This document shows positions 7,863 to 18,694 of a stretch of 64,000 bases of DNA, in pieces. The notes under the pieces were generated by a model. The model made no database searches and had not been told where the DNA came from. It saw only the letters and a list, made by a program, of their open reading frames with translations. Position 1 is the first letter of the stretch, and each line of letters opens with the position of its first letter. Where the stretch lies: contig NZ_CP027773.1 in the NCBI RefSeq assembly GCF_003019815.1, forward strand, positions 1,933,001 through 1,997,000, given 5' to 3'. The position numbers and the translations under genes were made by a program. This DNA comes from Variovorax sp. PMC12. Lineage in GTDB: Bacteria > Pseudomonadota > Gammaproteobacteria > Burkholderiales > Burkholderiaceae_C.

Positions 7863-8621
7863 TCACAGGCCGGCGCGCGCGGCCATGTAGAGCCCGAGCA
7901 GCGCCAGCCCGATCAGGAAGCAGCGCTTGAACACGGCCACCGGCAGCCGCCGCCGCAGCCAGGTCCCCAGCACCATGCCGCCGATGGCCGGCACCAGCAT
8001 CGCGAACGAGCCGCCCAGCGCCGACACTGGAAAGCCCCCGTTTCCGATCAGCCCGACGGCCAGCACCACCGTCGAGGTGGTGAACGAGATCCCCATCGCC
8101 TGGATCAGCGAATCGCGCTGGAACCCCAGCGCCTGCAGGTACGGCACCGCCGGCACCGCGAACACCCCGGTCACCGCCGTCACCAGCCCCGTGACGATGC
8201 CCACCAGCGGCCCCAGCCAGCGCGCCCGCGCGTCGCTCACGTGCAATTGCCGCCCGGTCAGCCCCCAGACCGCGTAGACCACCAGCGCCACCCCGAGCGC
8301 GAACGAAGCCCAGGCCCCCGCCGGCACGCCCAGCCACAGAGCCCCGCCCAAGGTACCGACCACCACGCCCACCTGCATGCCGCCGATGCGCCTCAGCACC
8401 GGCATGAAGGTCTCGCGCGGCCCGGTCTGCCAGATGTTGGTGACGAGCGAAGGCACTATCAGCAGCGCCGCCGCCTGCACGGGCGACATCCACAGCGCCA
8501 GCAGCCCCATCGACACCGTCGGCAGCCCGAGGCCGACCACGCCCTTGGTCACCCCGGCCAGCAGGTACACCGCGGTGGCGGCGGCCCAGAAGCTCACGGC
8601 GTCGTTCGTCGGCATCGTCAT
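7863..8621 (-). CDS. TauE/SafE family sulfite/organosulfonate exporter-like permease
   Basis: About 252 residues with roughly eight hydrophobic segments in two repeats. The typical TauE/SafE pattern shows in GVTKGVVGLGLPTVS near the start and the second-half repeat GIVTGLVTAVTGVFAVP. Members export sulfite, sulfonates or related anions. The start at 8621 (MTMPTND) places the first membrane segment correctly; the frame stays open to 8711, which would add an unlikely Arg-rich leader and run into the promoter of the divergent LysR gene. That regulator probably controls it. Confidence 0.82.
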   Translation of the reverse strand: MTMPTNDAVSFWAAATAVYLLAGVTKGVVGLGLPTVSMGLLALWMSPVQAAALLIVPSLVTNIWQTGPRETFMPVLRRIGGMQVGVVVGTLGGALWLGVPAGAWASFALGVALVVYAVWGLTGRQLHVSDARARWLGPLVGIVTGLVTAVTGVFAVPAVPYLQALGFQRDSLIQAMGISFTTSTVVLAVGLIGNGGFPVSALGGSFAMLVPAIGGMVLGTWLRRRLPVAVFKRCFLIGLALLGLYMAARAGL

Positions 8622-8722
8622 GGCGGCCGAGTCTGCCGGGGAAGCCCGCGCCCGGAAATGCGGCATTCGCGCAGCCGGCCTCAGGCTGGGCCTGAGGCTC
8701 ATGGTGCACACTCCGGCGGATC

Positions 8723-9658
8723 ATGCGATTCGATCTCACCGACCTGCGGCTGTTCCTCAACGTGGTCGAGGCCGGCAGCCTCACCGGCGGCGCCGGCCGC
8801 TCGCACATGACACTGGCCTCCGCCAGCCAGCGGGTGCGCGGCATGGAAGACGCGCTGGGCACCCCGCTGCTCACGCGCCATGCACAGGGCGTGCGCGCCA
8901 CCGAGGCCGGCCGCACGCTGCTGCACCATGCGCGCGTCGTGTTGCAGCAGATGGAGCGGCTGCGCGGCGAACTCGGCGAATACGGCCAGGGCCTCAAAGG
9001 CCACGTGCGCTTCATGTGCGGCACTTCGGCGCTGACCGAGCACCTGCCCGAAGTGCTGAGCCGCTTTCTCGCGCAGCATCCGCGCATCTCGGTCGATCTG
9101 GAAGAACGCGCCAGCCCCGACACGGTGGAAGCGCTGCGCGCCGGCCTGTGCGACATCGGCATCGTCTCGGACGCCATCGACAGCGAGGGCCTCGAATGCC
9201 ACACCTTCCGCCGCGACGACCTCGTGCTCGTCATGCCGCGCGGCCACGCGCTGGCCGGGCGCCGGCGCCTGAAACTGGCCGAGGTGGTCGACAACGAATT
9301 CGTGGGCCTGCCCGCCGACAGCGCGCTGCAGCAGCTGATCACCCAGCATGTGCGAGCGCTCGGCAAGCACCTCGCCTACCGGGTTCGCGTGCGCAACTTC
9401 GAGGCGGTGTGCCGCATGGTCGAGTACGGCATCGGCGTGGGCATCGTGCCGCAGACTGCCGCCGAGCGCTGTGCCCGCTCCATGAAGATCGCGCGCGCCT
9501 CGCTTTCGGACAAATGGGCCGAGCGCACGCTGATGGCCTGCGTGCGCTCGTCGGAAGAGCTGCCGCTCAATGCCAGGCGCATGCTCGAGCACCTGATCGC
9601 GCCGGTGGAAGAACCAGCCAGGCCGCGGCGGGCCGCGGAAGAAGCCCGACCCGGTTGA
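8723..9658 (+). CDS. LysR-family transcriptional regulator
   Basis: A 311-residue LysR protein with an N-terminal winged helix-turn-helix (FDLTDLRLFLNVVEAGSLTGG) and a C-terminal effector-binding domain. The usual AERSHMT recognition helix reads AGRSHMT here. It diverges from the TauE/SafE gene with about 100 bases between the chosen starts, the classical LysR arrangement, so that permease is the likely target. It converges on pmbA with a 9-base gap. Confidence 0.9.
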   Translation: MRFDLTDLRLFLNVVEAGSLTGGAGRSHMTLASASQRVRGMEDALGTPLLTRHAQGVRATEAGRTLLHHARVVLQQMERLRGELGEYGQGLKGHVRFMCGTSALTEHLPEVLSRFLAQHPRISVDLEERASPDTVEALRAGLCDIGIVSDAIDSEGLECHTFRRDDLVLVMPRGHALAGRRRLKLAEVVDNEFVGLPADSALQQLITQHVRALGKHLAYRVRVRNFEAVCRMVEYGIGVGIVPQTAAERCARSMKIARASLSDKWAERTLMACVRSSEELPLNARRMLEHLIAPVEEPARPRRAAEEARPG

Positions 9659-9667
9659 CCCAGGACC

Positions 9668-11038
9668 TCAGGCGCCGGCCACCTTCATGCGGTTCACCAG
9701 CACAGAACCGGTCGTCTTGGCGCCGAAGGTGTAGGCATCGGCACCGATGGCCTCGATACCCATGAGCATGTCTTTCAGGTTGCCGGCGATGGTGATCTCC
9801 TGCACCGGGAAGGCGATCTTGCCTTTCTCGACCCAGAAGCCGCTGGCGCCGCGCGAGTAGTCGCCGGTCACGTAGTTCACGCCCTGGCCCATCAGCTCGA
9901 TCACGAACAGGCCGGTGCCCAGCTTGGCGAGCATGGCGTCGAGGTCGTCGGTGTGCTTTGTGAGGCGCGAGCTCAGCGTCAGGTTGTGCGAGCCGCCGGC
10001 GTTGCCGGTGGTCTTCATGCCCAGCTTGCGGGCCGAATAGGTCGAGAGAAAGTAGCCTTCGAGGCGGCCGGCATCGACCACCTTGCGCGCCCGTGTGGTC
10101 ACGCCTTCGTCGTCGAAGGGCGAGCTGCCCTTGCCACGCATCACGTGCGGGTCTTCGGCCACGTCGATGTGCTTGGGCAGCACGGGCTTGCCCAGCGAAT
10201 CGAGCAGGAAGCTGCTCTTGCGGTACAGCGCCCCGCCGCTCACGGCCTGCACCAGACCGCCCAGGAGGCCCACGGCCAGCGGCGACTCGAACAGCACCGG
10301 GCATTCGGTGGTCTTGATCTTGCGCGACTTCAGGCGGCTCAGCGCCCGTTCGGCGGCGTAGCGGCCCACGGCCTGAGGGCTGGCCAGTTCGTCGGCGGAG
10401 CGCATGGAGCTGTACCAGGCGTCGCGCTGCATGTCGTCGCCCTTGCCGGCGATGGGCGCCACCGAAATCGAGTGCCGCGAGCTGGCGTAGCCGCCGCGGA
10501 AGCCGTGCGTGTGGGCGCTGAAGAAGTGGCTCTGCTGGGCCGAGACGCCCGCGCCTTCGCTGTTGGTGATGCGCTTGTCGGTCGACAGGGCGGCCGCTTC
10601 GCATTCCAGCGCCAGCCTGGCGGCCTGCTCGCTCGTCACGTCCCAGGGATGGAACAGGTCGAGCTCGGGGTGTTCCTTGGCGATGTCATCCTCGTCGGGC
10701 AGGCCGCTCACCGGGTCTTCGGCGGTGAAGCGGGCGATGTCGTAGGCCGCCTGGACGGTCTGCTCGATGGCAGCTTCGGAGAAATCGGAGGTGCTGGCGT
10801 TGCCGCGGCGGTGGCCCACGTAGACCGTGATGCCCAGCGACTTGTCGCGGTTGCGCTCGACGTTCTCGAGCTCGCCCTTGCGCACGGAGACGCTGAGGCC
10901 GCAGCCCTCGGACGCCTCGGCGCCGGCATCGGTCGCCCCGAGCTTCTTGGCGTGCGCCAAGGCCGAGTCGACCAGGTTTTCGAAGAAGGAACGGCTGTAG
11001 GCGAAGCCGGAATCGGCGCGCGAGGAGGATGTCGTCAT
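9668..11038 (-). CDS. pmbA: Metalloprotease-type PmbA/TldE
   Basis: This 456-residue protein matches PmbA (TldE), which pairs with TldD in a protease that matures modified peptides (microcin B17) and degrades the CcdA antitoxin. Family features are the N-terminal VSVRKGELENVER segment, the middle HGFRGGYASSRHS and the C-terminal GDYSRGASGFWVEKG. In known heterodimers the catalytic metal site is in TldD; no tldD gene lies in this window. It diverges from yjgA. Confidence 0.93.
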   Translation of the reverse strand: MTTSSSRADSGFAYSRSFFENLVDSALAHAKKLGATDAGAEASEGCGLSVSVRKGELENVERNRDKSLGITVYVGHRRGNASTSDFSEAAIEQTVQAAYDIARFTAEDPVSGLPDEDDIAKEHPELDLFHPWDVTSEQAARLALECEAAALSTDKRITNSEGAGVSAQQSHFFSAHTHGFRGGYASSRHSISVAPIAGKGDDMQRDAWYSSMRSADELASPQAVGRYAAERALSRLKSRKIKTTECPVLFESPLAVGLLGGLVQAVSGGALYRKSSFLLDSLGKPVLPKHIDVAEDPHVMRGKGSSPFDDEGVTTRARKVVDAGRLEGYFLSTYSARKLGMKTTGNAGGSHNLTLSSRLTKHTDDLDAMLAKLGTGLFVIELMGQGVNYVTGDYSRGASGFWVEKGKIAFPVQEITIAGNLKDMLMGIEAIGADAYTFGAKTTGSVLVNRMKVAGA

Positions 11039-11143
11039 GTGGTGGCTATGATACTTGCGCCCCCCAATCCCCGTTTACCCCCTGCTTCCCACCGCGCATT
11101 GCATGCGTTGCAACGCCTCGCGGTGCGGCCCAGAATCCATCCC

Positions 11144-11800
11144 ATGTCCCGCAAACCCAAAAAAGGCTATTTCGTCCGTGGCCAGTTCGTCGCCGAAGGC
11201 AGCGAGCTCGACCTGGAGCTCAAGCGCGAGCTCAAGGGCACCGACGACGCCAGCCGCACCGACCTCAAGCGCGAGAGCGACGAACTCCAGAAGCTGGGCG
11301 GCGAACTGCTCACGCTGCGCGCCGGCCTGTTCGACGCGCTCCCGCTTGACGAAAAGCTGGTCGACGCCATCGCCGAAGCCAAGCGCATCACCAATTTCGA
11401 GGGCAAGCGCCGCCAGATGCAGTTCATCGGCAAGCTCATGCGCAAGCTCGAGCCCGAGGTGCTGGAGGCCGTCAGGCAGGCCCTGTCGGAGCAGGCCAGC
11501 GTGCCGGCCGCCGAAACCGCCGCCCTGCACGAGGCCGAGCGCTGGCGCGACCGGCTGATTGCCGACGACGACGCCCTCGGCGGCTGGATCGAGACCCACC
11601 CCGCCACCGACTCCCAGCAGCTGCGCGCCCTGGTGCGCCAGGCCCGCAAGGACATGAAGACCGGCCCGGCCGGTGAAGCGCCCCGCCAGGGCAAGGCCTA
11701 CCGAGAGATCTTCCAGTTGGTGCGCGCACAGCTGGCGGTGCACGGCGGCGACGACCACGCAGCCGCCGCGGCGGAACAAGACCGGGAAGAGGACGCATGA
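11144..11800 (+). CDS. yjgA: Ribosome biogenesis factor YjgA (DUF615)
   Basis: This 218-residue, highly charged, helical protein matches YjgA/DarP, which associates with late 50S assembly intermediates. The start MSRKPKKGYFVRG was chosen because the family begins there; the longer open frame upstream lies opposite pmbA. The C-terminus with KAYREIFQLVR is typical. A TATGAT -10-like box at 11047-11052 precedes it. A palindromic repeat separates it from mog. Confidence 0.92.
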   Translation: MSRKPKKGYFVRGQFVAEGSELDLELKRELKGTDDASRTDLKRESDELQKLGGELLTLRAGLFDALPLDEKLVDAIAEAKRITNFEGKRRQMQFIGKLMRKLEPEVLEAVRQALSEQASVPAAETAALHEAERWRDRLIADDDALGGWIETHPATDSQQLRALVRQARKDMKTGPAGEAPRQGKAYREIFQLVRAQLAVHGGDDHAAAAAEQDREEDA

Positions 11801-11813
11801 AGCGCCCGTATTT

Positions 11814-11912
11814 CTCCCTCCCCTTCCGGTGGAGGGCCGGGGTGGGGGCACGCAGCGCATCCATCGGGCGCTCTGCCAGCCCCCATCCCAACCTTCCCCC
11901 GAAAGGGGAAGG
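11814..11912. repeat. Dispersed palindromic repeat, copy 1
   Basis: Two hairpin arms flank about 50 bases. The left arm pairs CCCTCC (11816-11821) with GGAGGG (11831-11836). The right arm pairs CCTTCCCC (11892-11899) with GGGGAAGG (11905-11912). The arms are also imperfect inverted copies of each other (GGGGTGGGGGC against GCCCCCATCCC). A second copy lies at 57419-57528. The right arm carries part of the mog ribosome-binding site. Confidence 0.75.
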
Positions 11913-11921
11913 AGCCGCTCC

Positions 11922-12512
11922 ATGAACGCGCCTGAACCGGTCCGCATCGGCATCGTTTCGGTCAGCGACCGCGCCTCCAGCGGTGCCTACGAAGACAAGG
12001 GCCTGCCCGCGCTGAAGGAATGGCTGGGCAAGGCGCTGAAGAACCCCGTCGAATTCGAGCCCCGGCTGATTCCCGACGAGGCCGCGCGCATCAGCGCTGC
12101 GCTGGTCGAGCTGGTCGATGCCGGCTGCTCGCTGGTGCTGACCACCGGCGGCACCGGCCCCGCGCTGCGCGACGTGACGCCCGAGGCCACGCTGGCGGTC
12201 GCCCACAAGGAAATGCCCGGCTTCGGCGAGCAGATGCGCCAGATCAGCCTGCGCTTCGTGCCGACCGCGATCCTGTCGCGGCAGGTGGCGGTGATCCGCG
12301 ACAAGAGCCTGATCATCAACCTGCCGGGCCAGCCCAAGTCGATCGCGGAAACGCTCGAGGGGCTGAAGGACGCGAACGGCGCGCAGCTGGTGCCCGGCAT
12401 CTTTGCGGCGGTGCCCTACTGCATCGACCTGATCGGCGGGCCGTACCTGGAAACCGACGATTCGGTGTGCAAGGCCTTCAGGCCGAAGTCGGCCATCCGC
12501 ACACGCGCCTGA
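11922..12512 (+). CDS. mog: Molybdopterin adenylyltransferase
   Basis: This 196-residue MogA/MoaB-type protein adenylylates molybdopterin before molybdate insertion in cofactor synthesis. Signature segments are VSVSDRASSGAYEDKG near the start, TTGGTG (74-79) followed by PALRDVTPEAT, and NLPGQPKS. The ATG at 11922 follows an AAGGAG site that overlaps the right arm of the palindromic repeat. The repeat separates it from yjgA upstream, so co-transcription is uncertain. Confidence 0.93.
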   Translation: MNAPEPVRIGIVSVSDRASSGAYEDKGLPALKEWLGKALKNPVEFEPRLIPDEAARISAALVELVDAGCSLVLTTGGTGPALRDVTPEATLAVAHKEMPGFGEQMRQISLRFVPTAILSRQVAVIRDKSLIINLPGQPKSIAETLEGLKDANGAQLVPGIFAAVPYCIDLIGGPYLETDDSVCKAFRPKSAIRTRA

Positions 12513-12541
12513 GCGGCGCCGACCAACGGCCGCTACAGCCG

Positions 12542-12916
12542 CTACTGCGGCGGAAGGCTCTTCGCCTCCACGTCCTTCAGGCACGCACTGACCGCCGCGT
12601 GCGATGCCTGCTCGTGGCAGCGCGCGGCCGCGGCACGCGCGGCCTTCTGCTGCACACGGCGCTCTTCGGCGCTGTCGATCTGGTAGCTCATGAGCCATTT
12701 CATGGACAGCGCCAGCACGATGCCCAGCCCTAGCGACATGCCCACCACCGTGGAGCGCCAGGTCCGCGCACTGGGCACGGCGGGCTCGGCCACGGGGCCG
12801 ACGTCGAACGCCATGGGCGGATGTGAAGGTGAGCCGCCATGGACCCGGCGGCGCTGCGAAGCGCGCGGCTCGGCGGTGGCTGTGGTGCGTGCGGAAGACT
12901 TGTCGTAGCTGACCAT
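12542..12916 (-). CDS. Hypothetical single-pass membrane protein
   Basis: No family recognised. The 124 residues comprise a basic, Ser/Arg-rich N-terminal half, one membrane segment (about residues 62-80, VVGMSLGLGIVLALSMKWL) and a C-terminal part with two Cys (RCHEQ and SACLKD) that could form a disulfide in the periplasm. The start at 12916 avoids overlap with the katG terminator region; the frame itself extends to 13135 inside katG. It converges on mog. Confidence 0.6.
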   Translation of the reverse strand: MVSYDKSSARTTATAEPRASQRRRVHGGSPSHPPMAFDVGPVAEPAVPSARTWRSTVVGMSLGLGIVLALSMKWLMSYQIDSAEERRVQQKAARAAAARCHEQASHAAVSACLKDVEAKSLPPQ

Positions 12917-12940
12917 CGAGCCGATTGTCCGCGAATCGGC

Positions 12941-12967
12941 AGCCCCCGCCGCAACGCGCCGGGGGCT
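12941..12967 (-). terminator. GC-rich hairpin just downstream of katG
   Basis: AGCCCCC (12941-12947) pairs with GGGGGCT (12961-12967), starting 9 bases after the katG stop. On the minus strand no U-run follows; the T4 run is on the other strand. It is therefore a weak or Rho-assisted katG terminator or a 3'-end stabilising hairpin. Confidence 0.5.
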
Positions 12968-12975
12968 TTTCAGGC

Positions 12976-15234
<2,259 letters not shown>

Positions 15235-15383
15235 GGGAACTCCTGGTTTTGTGCTGCGAGGGGATGGGGCAAATTCTCTGACAGAAGCAGCCGTGGGGCG
15301 AATAGAAGCACTCAATTCCAGCGATAGCGCAAGCTGGCCGTTGCGGTCGTTCGCCATGCGGTCTCCGCCGTGCGGACGCGAGC

Positions 15384-15413
15384 TTTATAGCGCTATCGCC
15401 CGCCCCGCCGCAA
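15384..15413 (-). promoter_or_regulatory. Possible katG promoter
   Basis: Reading the minus strand, TTGCGG (15413-15408) and TATAAA (15389-15384) are 18 bases apart and would give a leader of about 140 nt. The -10 is followed by AT-rich bases and preceded by the partial palindrome GATAGCGCTATA. No OxyR site could be confirmed by eye. Confidence 0.4.
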
Positions 15414-15468
15414 TCGATCGGCCCTGCAGCCGAGTGGCATCACGCAGGGCGCTGCGGCGTGCGAATGC

Positions 15469-18400
15469 TCATGTGCCATGGGGTCCTTGCGGTACAGGGT
15501 CGAGCGGCGCGCCGTGGTTCTGCTCGCGTGCGTCTTCTTCCTGCCGCACCTCGTCTTCGTCGCGCCTGTGCGCGATGCGGTAGAGCAGCGGAAGCACCAG
15601 CAGCGTCAGCGCGGTCGACGAAAGGATACCGCCGATCACCACGGTGGCAAGCGGCCGCTGCACCTCGGCGCCCGTGCCGGTGGCGATGGCCATGGGCACG
15701 AAGCCCAGCGACGCGACCAGCGCGGTCATCAGCACCGGCCGCAGCCGCGTGAGCGCGCCTTCGCGAATGGCCGCGTCCAGCGGCAGCCCACCCTCGCGCA
15801 GGTTGCGGATGAAGGAGATCATCACCAGCCCGTTGAGCACCGCCACGCCCGACAGCGCAATGAAGCCCACCGCCGCCGATATCGACAGCGGTATGCCGCG
15901 CATCCACAGCGCGACGATGCCGCCCGTCAGCGCGAACGGAATGCCGGTGAACACCAGCAGCCCGTCCTTGAGGTTGCCGAACATCGCGAACAGCAGGGTG
16001 AACACCAGCAGCAGCGACACCGGCACCACGATCTGCAGCCGCTGCGTGGCGGACGCGAGGTTCTCGTACTGGCCGCCCCACACGGTCCAGTAGCCGGAGG
16101 GAATGCTCACCTTGCGCATGGCCTCTTCGGCCTCGGCCACGAAGGAGCCCAGGTCTCGGCCGCGCACGTTGGCGCTCACCACGATGCGGCGCTTGCCGTC
16201 TTCGCGGCTCACCTGGTTGGGGCCCGGCGCAATGTCGAGCGTGGCCACTTCGCCCAGCGGGATGAAGCTGGTGCGCGCGCCCTCGGCGCCCGCCCCCTTG
16301 GGCAGCGCCACGGGCAGGCGCTTGATGGCCTCGAGGTCGGTGCGCAGGTTCTCGGGCAGGCGCACGATGATGTCGAAGCGGCGGTCGCCGTCGAACAGCG
16401 TGCCCGCCTCGCGCCCGCCCACCGCGACCGAGATCGCGTCCTGCACGTCGCCCACGTTCAGGCCGTAGCGCGCGGTCTTGTTGCGGTCGATGTTCACCGT
16501 GAGCATCGGCAGGCCGGTGGTCTGCTCGACCTTCACCTCGGCCGCGCCGGGGATCTTGCCCAGCGCCTGCGACACCTCGGCCGCGGTCTTGTTGAGCACG
16601 TCCATGTCGTCGCCGAAGATCTTCACCGCCACGTCGCTGCGCACGCCGGAGATCAACTCGTTGAAGCGCAGCTGGATCGGCTGCGAGAACTCGTAGTTGT
16701 TGCCCGGCAGCTTCTCGACTTCTTCCTGCACCGCCGCCAGCAGCTCGGCGCGCGAGCGGCGTGGCGTGGGCCACTCGCTCTCGGGCTTGAGCATGATGTA
16801 GCCGTCGGAAATGTTCGGCGGCATCGGGTCCGAAGCGATCTCGGCCGTGCCGGTGCGCGCGAAGATGCGCTCGATCTCGGGAAACTTCTGCTTCAGCGTG
16901 CGTTCGAGCTGCTTCTGCATCTCGACCGACTGCGTGAGGCTGGTGCCCGGAATGCGCAGCGCCTGGATGGCGAAGTCGCCCTCGCTCAGGCTGGGCACGA
17001 ACTCGGTGCCCAGGCGCGTGGCCAGCAGGCCCGACAGCACCACCGCCACCACCGCGGTGGTGATCACCAGCGGCTTGGCGGCCATGACGCGCGCCAGCAG
17101 CGGCTCGTAGCCGCGCTTGGCCCACACCATCAGGCGGTTTTCCTTCTCGCTCACCTTGTTGCCGATGAACAGCGCCACGGCCGCGGGGATGAAGGTGATC
17201 GACAGGATCATCGCGCCCAGCAGCGCGATCACCACGGTGAAGGCCATCGGGTGGAACAGCTTGCCCTCCACGCCCGTGAGCGCAAAGATCGGCAGGTACA
17301 CGATCATGATGATGAGCTGGCCGAACAGCAGCGGCCGGCGCGCCTCCTGCGAGGCCGCGAACACTTCATGGAAGCGCTCGGTGCGCGTGAGCGGCCGGCC
17401 CTTGTGGGCCTGCGCGTGGGCCAGCCTTCGCACGCAGTTCTCCACGATCACCACCGCGCCGTCGATGATGATGCCGAAGTCCAGCGCGCCCAGGCTCATG
17501 AGGTTGGCGCTGACCTTCTGGTTCACCATGCCGGTGAAGGTGAAGAGCATCGACAGCGGAATCACCAGCGCGGTGATGATCGCCGCACGGATGTTGCCGA
17601 GGAACAGGAACAGGATCGCGATGACTAGCACCGCGCCCTCGAACAGGTTCTTCTTCACCGTGGCGATGGCCTTGTCGACCAGCACCGTGCGGTCGTACAC
17701 CGTCACCGCCTTCACGCCGGCGGGCAGCGTGCGGTTGATCTCCTGCATCTTCCTGTCGACGGCCTGCGACACGGTGCGGCTGTTCTCGCCGATCAGCATG
17801 AACACCGTGCCCAGCACCACTTCGCGGCCGTTGTCGGTGGCGGCACCGGTGCGCAGTTCCTTGCCGATACCGACCTCGGCCACGTCCTGCACTCGCAGCG
17901 GAATGCCGCCGGCGTTGCCCAGGATGACGTTGCCGATGTCCTCCACCGACTTCACCTGCCCCGGCGCGCGAATGAGGTACTGCTCGCCGCGCTTCTCGAT
18001 GTAGCCCGCGCCCACGTTGGCGTTGTTGCGCTCCAGCGCGGTGACCATGTCGGTCATGGTGAGGCCGTGGGCCAGCAGCTTGGCCGGGTCGGGCGAGATC
18101 TGGAACTCCTTGGCGTAGCCGCCGATGGAGTTGATCTCGGTCACGCCCGCCACGTTGCGCAGCTGCGGCTTGATGATCCAGTCCTGTATCTCGCGCAGGT
18201 CGGTGGGCGAATAGGGCTTGCCGTCTGCCTTTTTCGCGCCCTCTTCCGCTTCCACGGTCCACAGGTAGATTTCGCCCAGGCCGGTCGAGATGGGCCCGAT
18301 CACCGGCGATATGCCGCTGGGCATGCTTTCGCGCGCCGACTGTATGCGCTCGTTGACGAGCTGCCGCGCGAAGTAGATGTCGGTGCCGTCCTTGAAGATC

Positions 18401-18684
18401 ACGGTGACCTGCGAGAGGCCGTAGCGCGACAGCGAGCGCGTCTGCTGCAGCCCCGGCAGGCCGGCCATGACGGTCTCGATCGGGTAAGTCACGCGCTGCT
18501 CGGTCTCCAGCGGGGAGTAGCCGGGCGCGGCGGTGTTGATCTGCACCTGCACGTTGGTGATGTCTGGCACCGCGTCGATGGGCAGCTTCTGATAGCTGAA
18601 GATGCCCAGCGCCGCCATGCCCAGCACGGCAAGCAGGATCAGCCAGCGCTGCTCGATGGAGAAGCGGATGATGCGTTCGAACAT
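15469..18684 (-). CDS. czcA: Heavy-metal efflux RND pump, CzcA type
   Basis: This 1071-residue inner-membrane RND pump drives divalent metal export with the proton gradient. It has 12 membrane segments and two large periplasmic loops. The segment DFGIIIDGAVVIVEN in the fourth membrane helix is the signature of the HME-RND subgroup for Zn/Co/Cd, unlike CusA. It is the last gene of czcICBA; the adaptor gene ends 10 bases before its start. Substrate range within divalent metals is inferred. Confidence 0.95.
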   Translation of the reverse strand: MFERIIRFSIEQRWLILLAVLGMAALGIFSYQKLPIDAVPDITNVQVQINTAAPGYSPLETEQRVTYPIETVMAGLPGLQQTRSLSRYGLSQVTVIFKDGTDIYFARQLVNERIQSARESMPSGISPVIGPISTGLGEIYLWTVEAEEGAKKADGKPYSPTDLREIQDWIIKPQLRNVAGVTEINSIGGYAKEFQISPDPAKLLAHGLTMTDMVTALERNNANVGAGYIEKRGEQYLIRAPGQVKSVEDIGNVILGNAGGIPLRVQDVAEVGIGKELRTGAATDNGREVVLGTVFMLIGENSRTVSQAVDRKMQEINRTLPAGVKAVTVYDRTVLVDKAIATVKKNLFEGAVLVIAILFLFLGNIRAAIITALVIPLSMLFTFTGMVNQKVSANLMSLGALDFGIIIDGAVVIVENCVRRLAHAQAHKGRPLTRTERFHEVFAASQEARRPLLFGQLIIMIVYLPIFALTGVEGKLFHPMAFTVVIALLGAMILSITFIPAAVALFIGNKVSEKENRLMVWAKRGYEPLLARVMAAKPLVITTAVVAVVLSGLLATRLGTEFVPSLSEGDFAIQALRIPGTSLTQSVEMQKQLERTLKQKFPEIERIFARTGTAEIASDPMPPNISDGYIMLKPESEWPTPRRSRAELLAAVQEEVEKLPGNNYEFSQPIQLRFNELISGVRSDVAVKIFGDDMDVLNKTAAEVSQALGKIPGAAEVKVEQTTGLPMLTVNIDRNKTARYGLNVGDVQDAISVAVGGREAGTLFDGDRRFDIIVRLPENLRTDLEAIKRLPVALPKGAGAEGARTSFIPLGEVATLDIAPGPNQVSREDGKRRIVVSANVRGRDLGSFVAEAEEAMRKVSIPSGYWTVWGGQYENLASATQRLQIVVPVSLLLVFTLLFAMFGNLKDGLLVFTGIPFALTGGIVALWMRGIPLSISAAVGFIALSGVAVLNGLVMISFIRNLREGGLPLDAAIREGALTRLRPVLMTALVASLGFVPMAIATGTGAEVQRPLATVVIGGILSSTALTLLVLPLLYRIAHRRDEDEVRQEEDAREQNHGAPLDPVPQGPHGT

Positions 18685-18694
18685 GCGGGCTTCC

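Noticed and set aside
9953..11143. Long 5' extension of the yjgA frame
   Set aside because: Lies opposite pmbA; YjgA proteins begin at the MSRKPKKGYF start, base 11144.
15478..17628. 716-codon open frame on the plus strand
   Set aside because: Antisense to czcA. Composition is His/Gln/Arg/Ala-rich in the way GC-biased codons produce on the opposite strand; no motifs.
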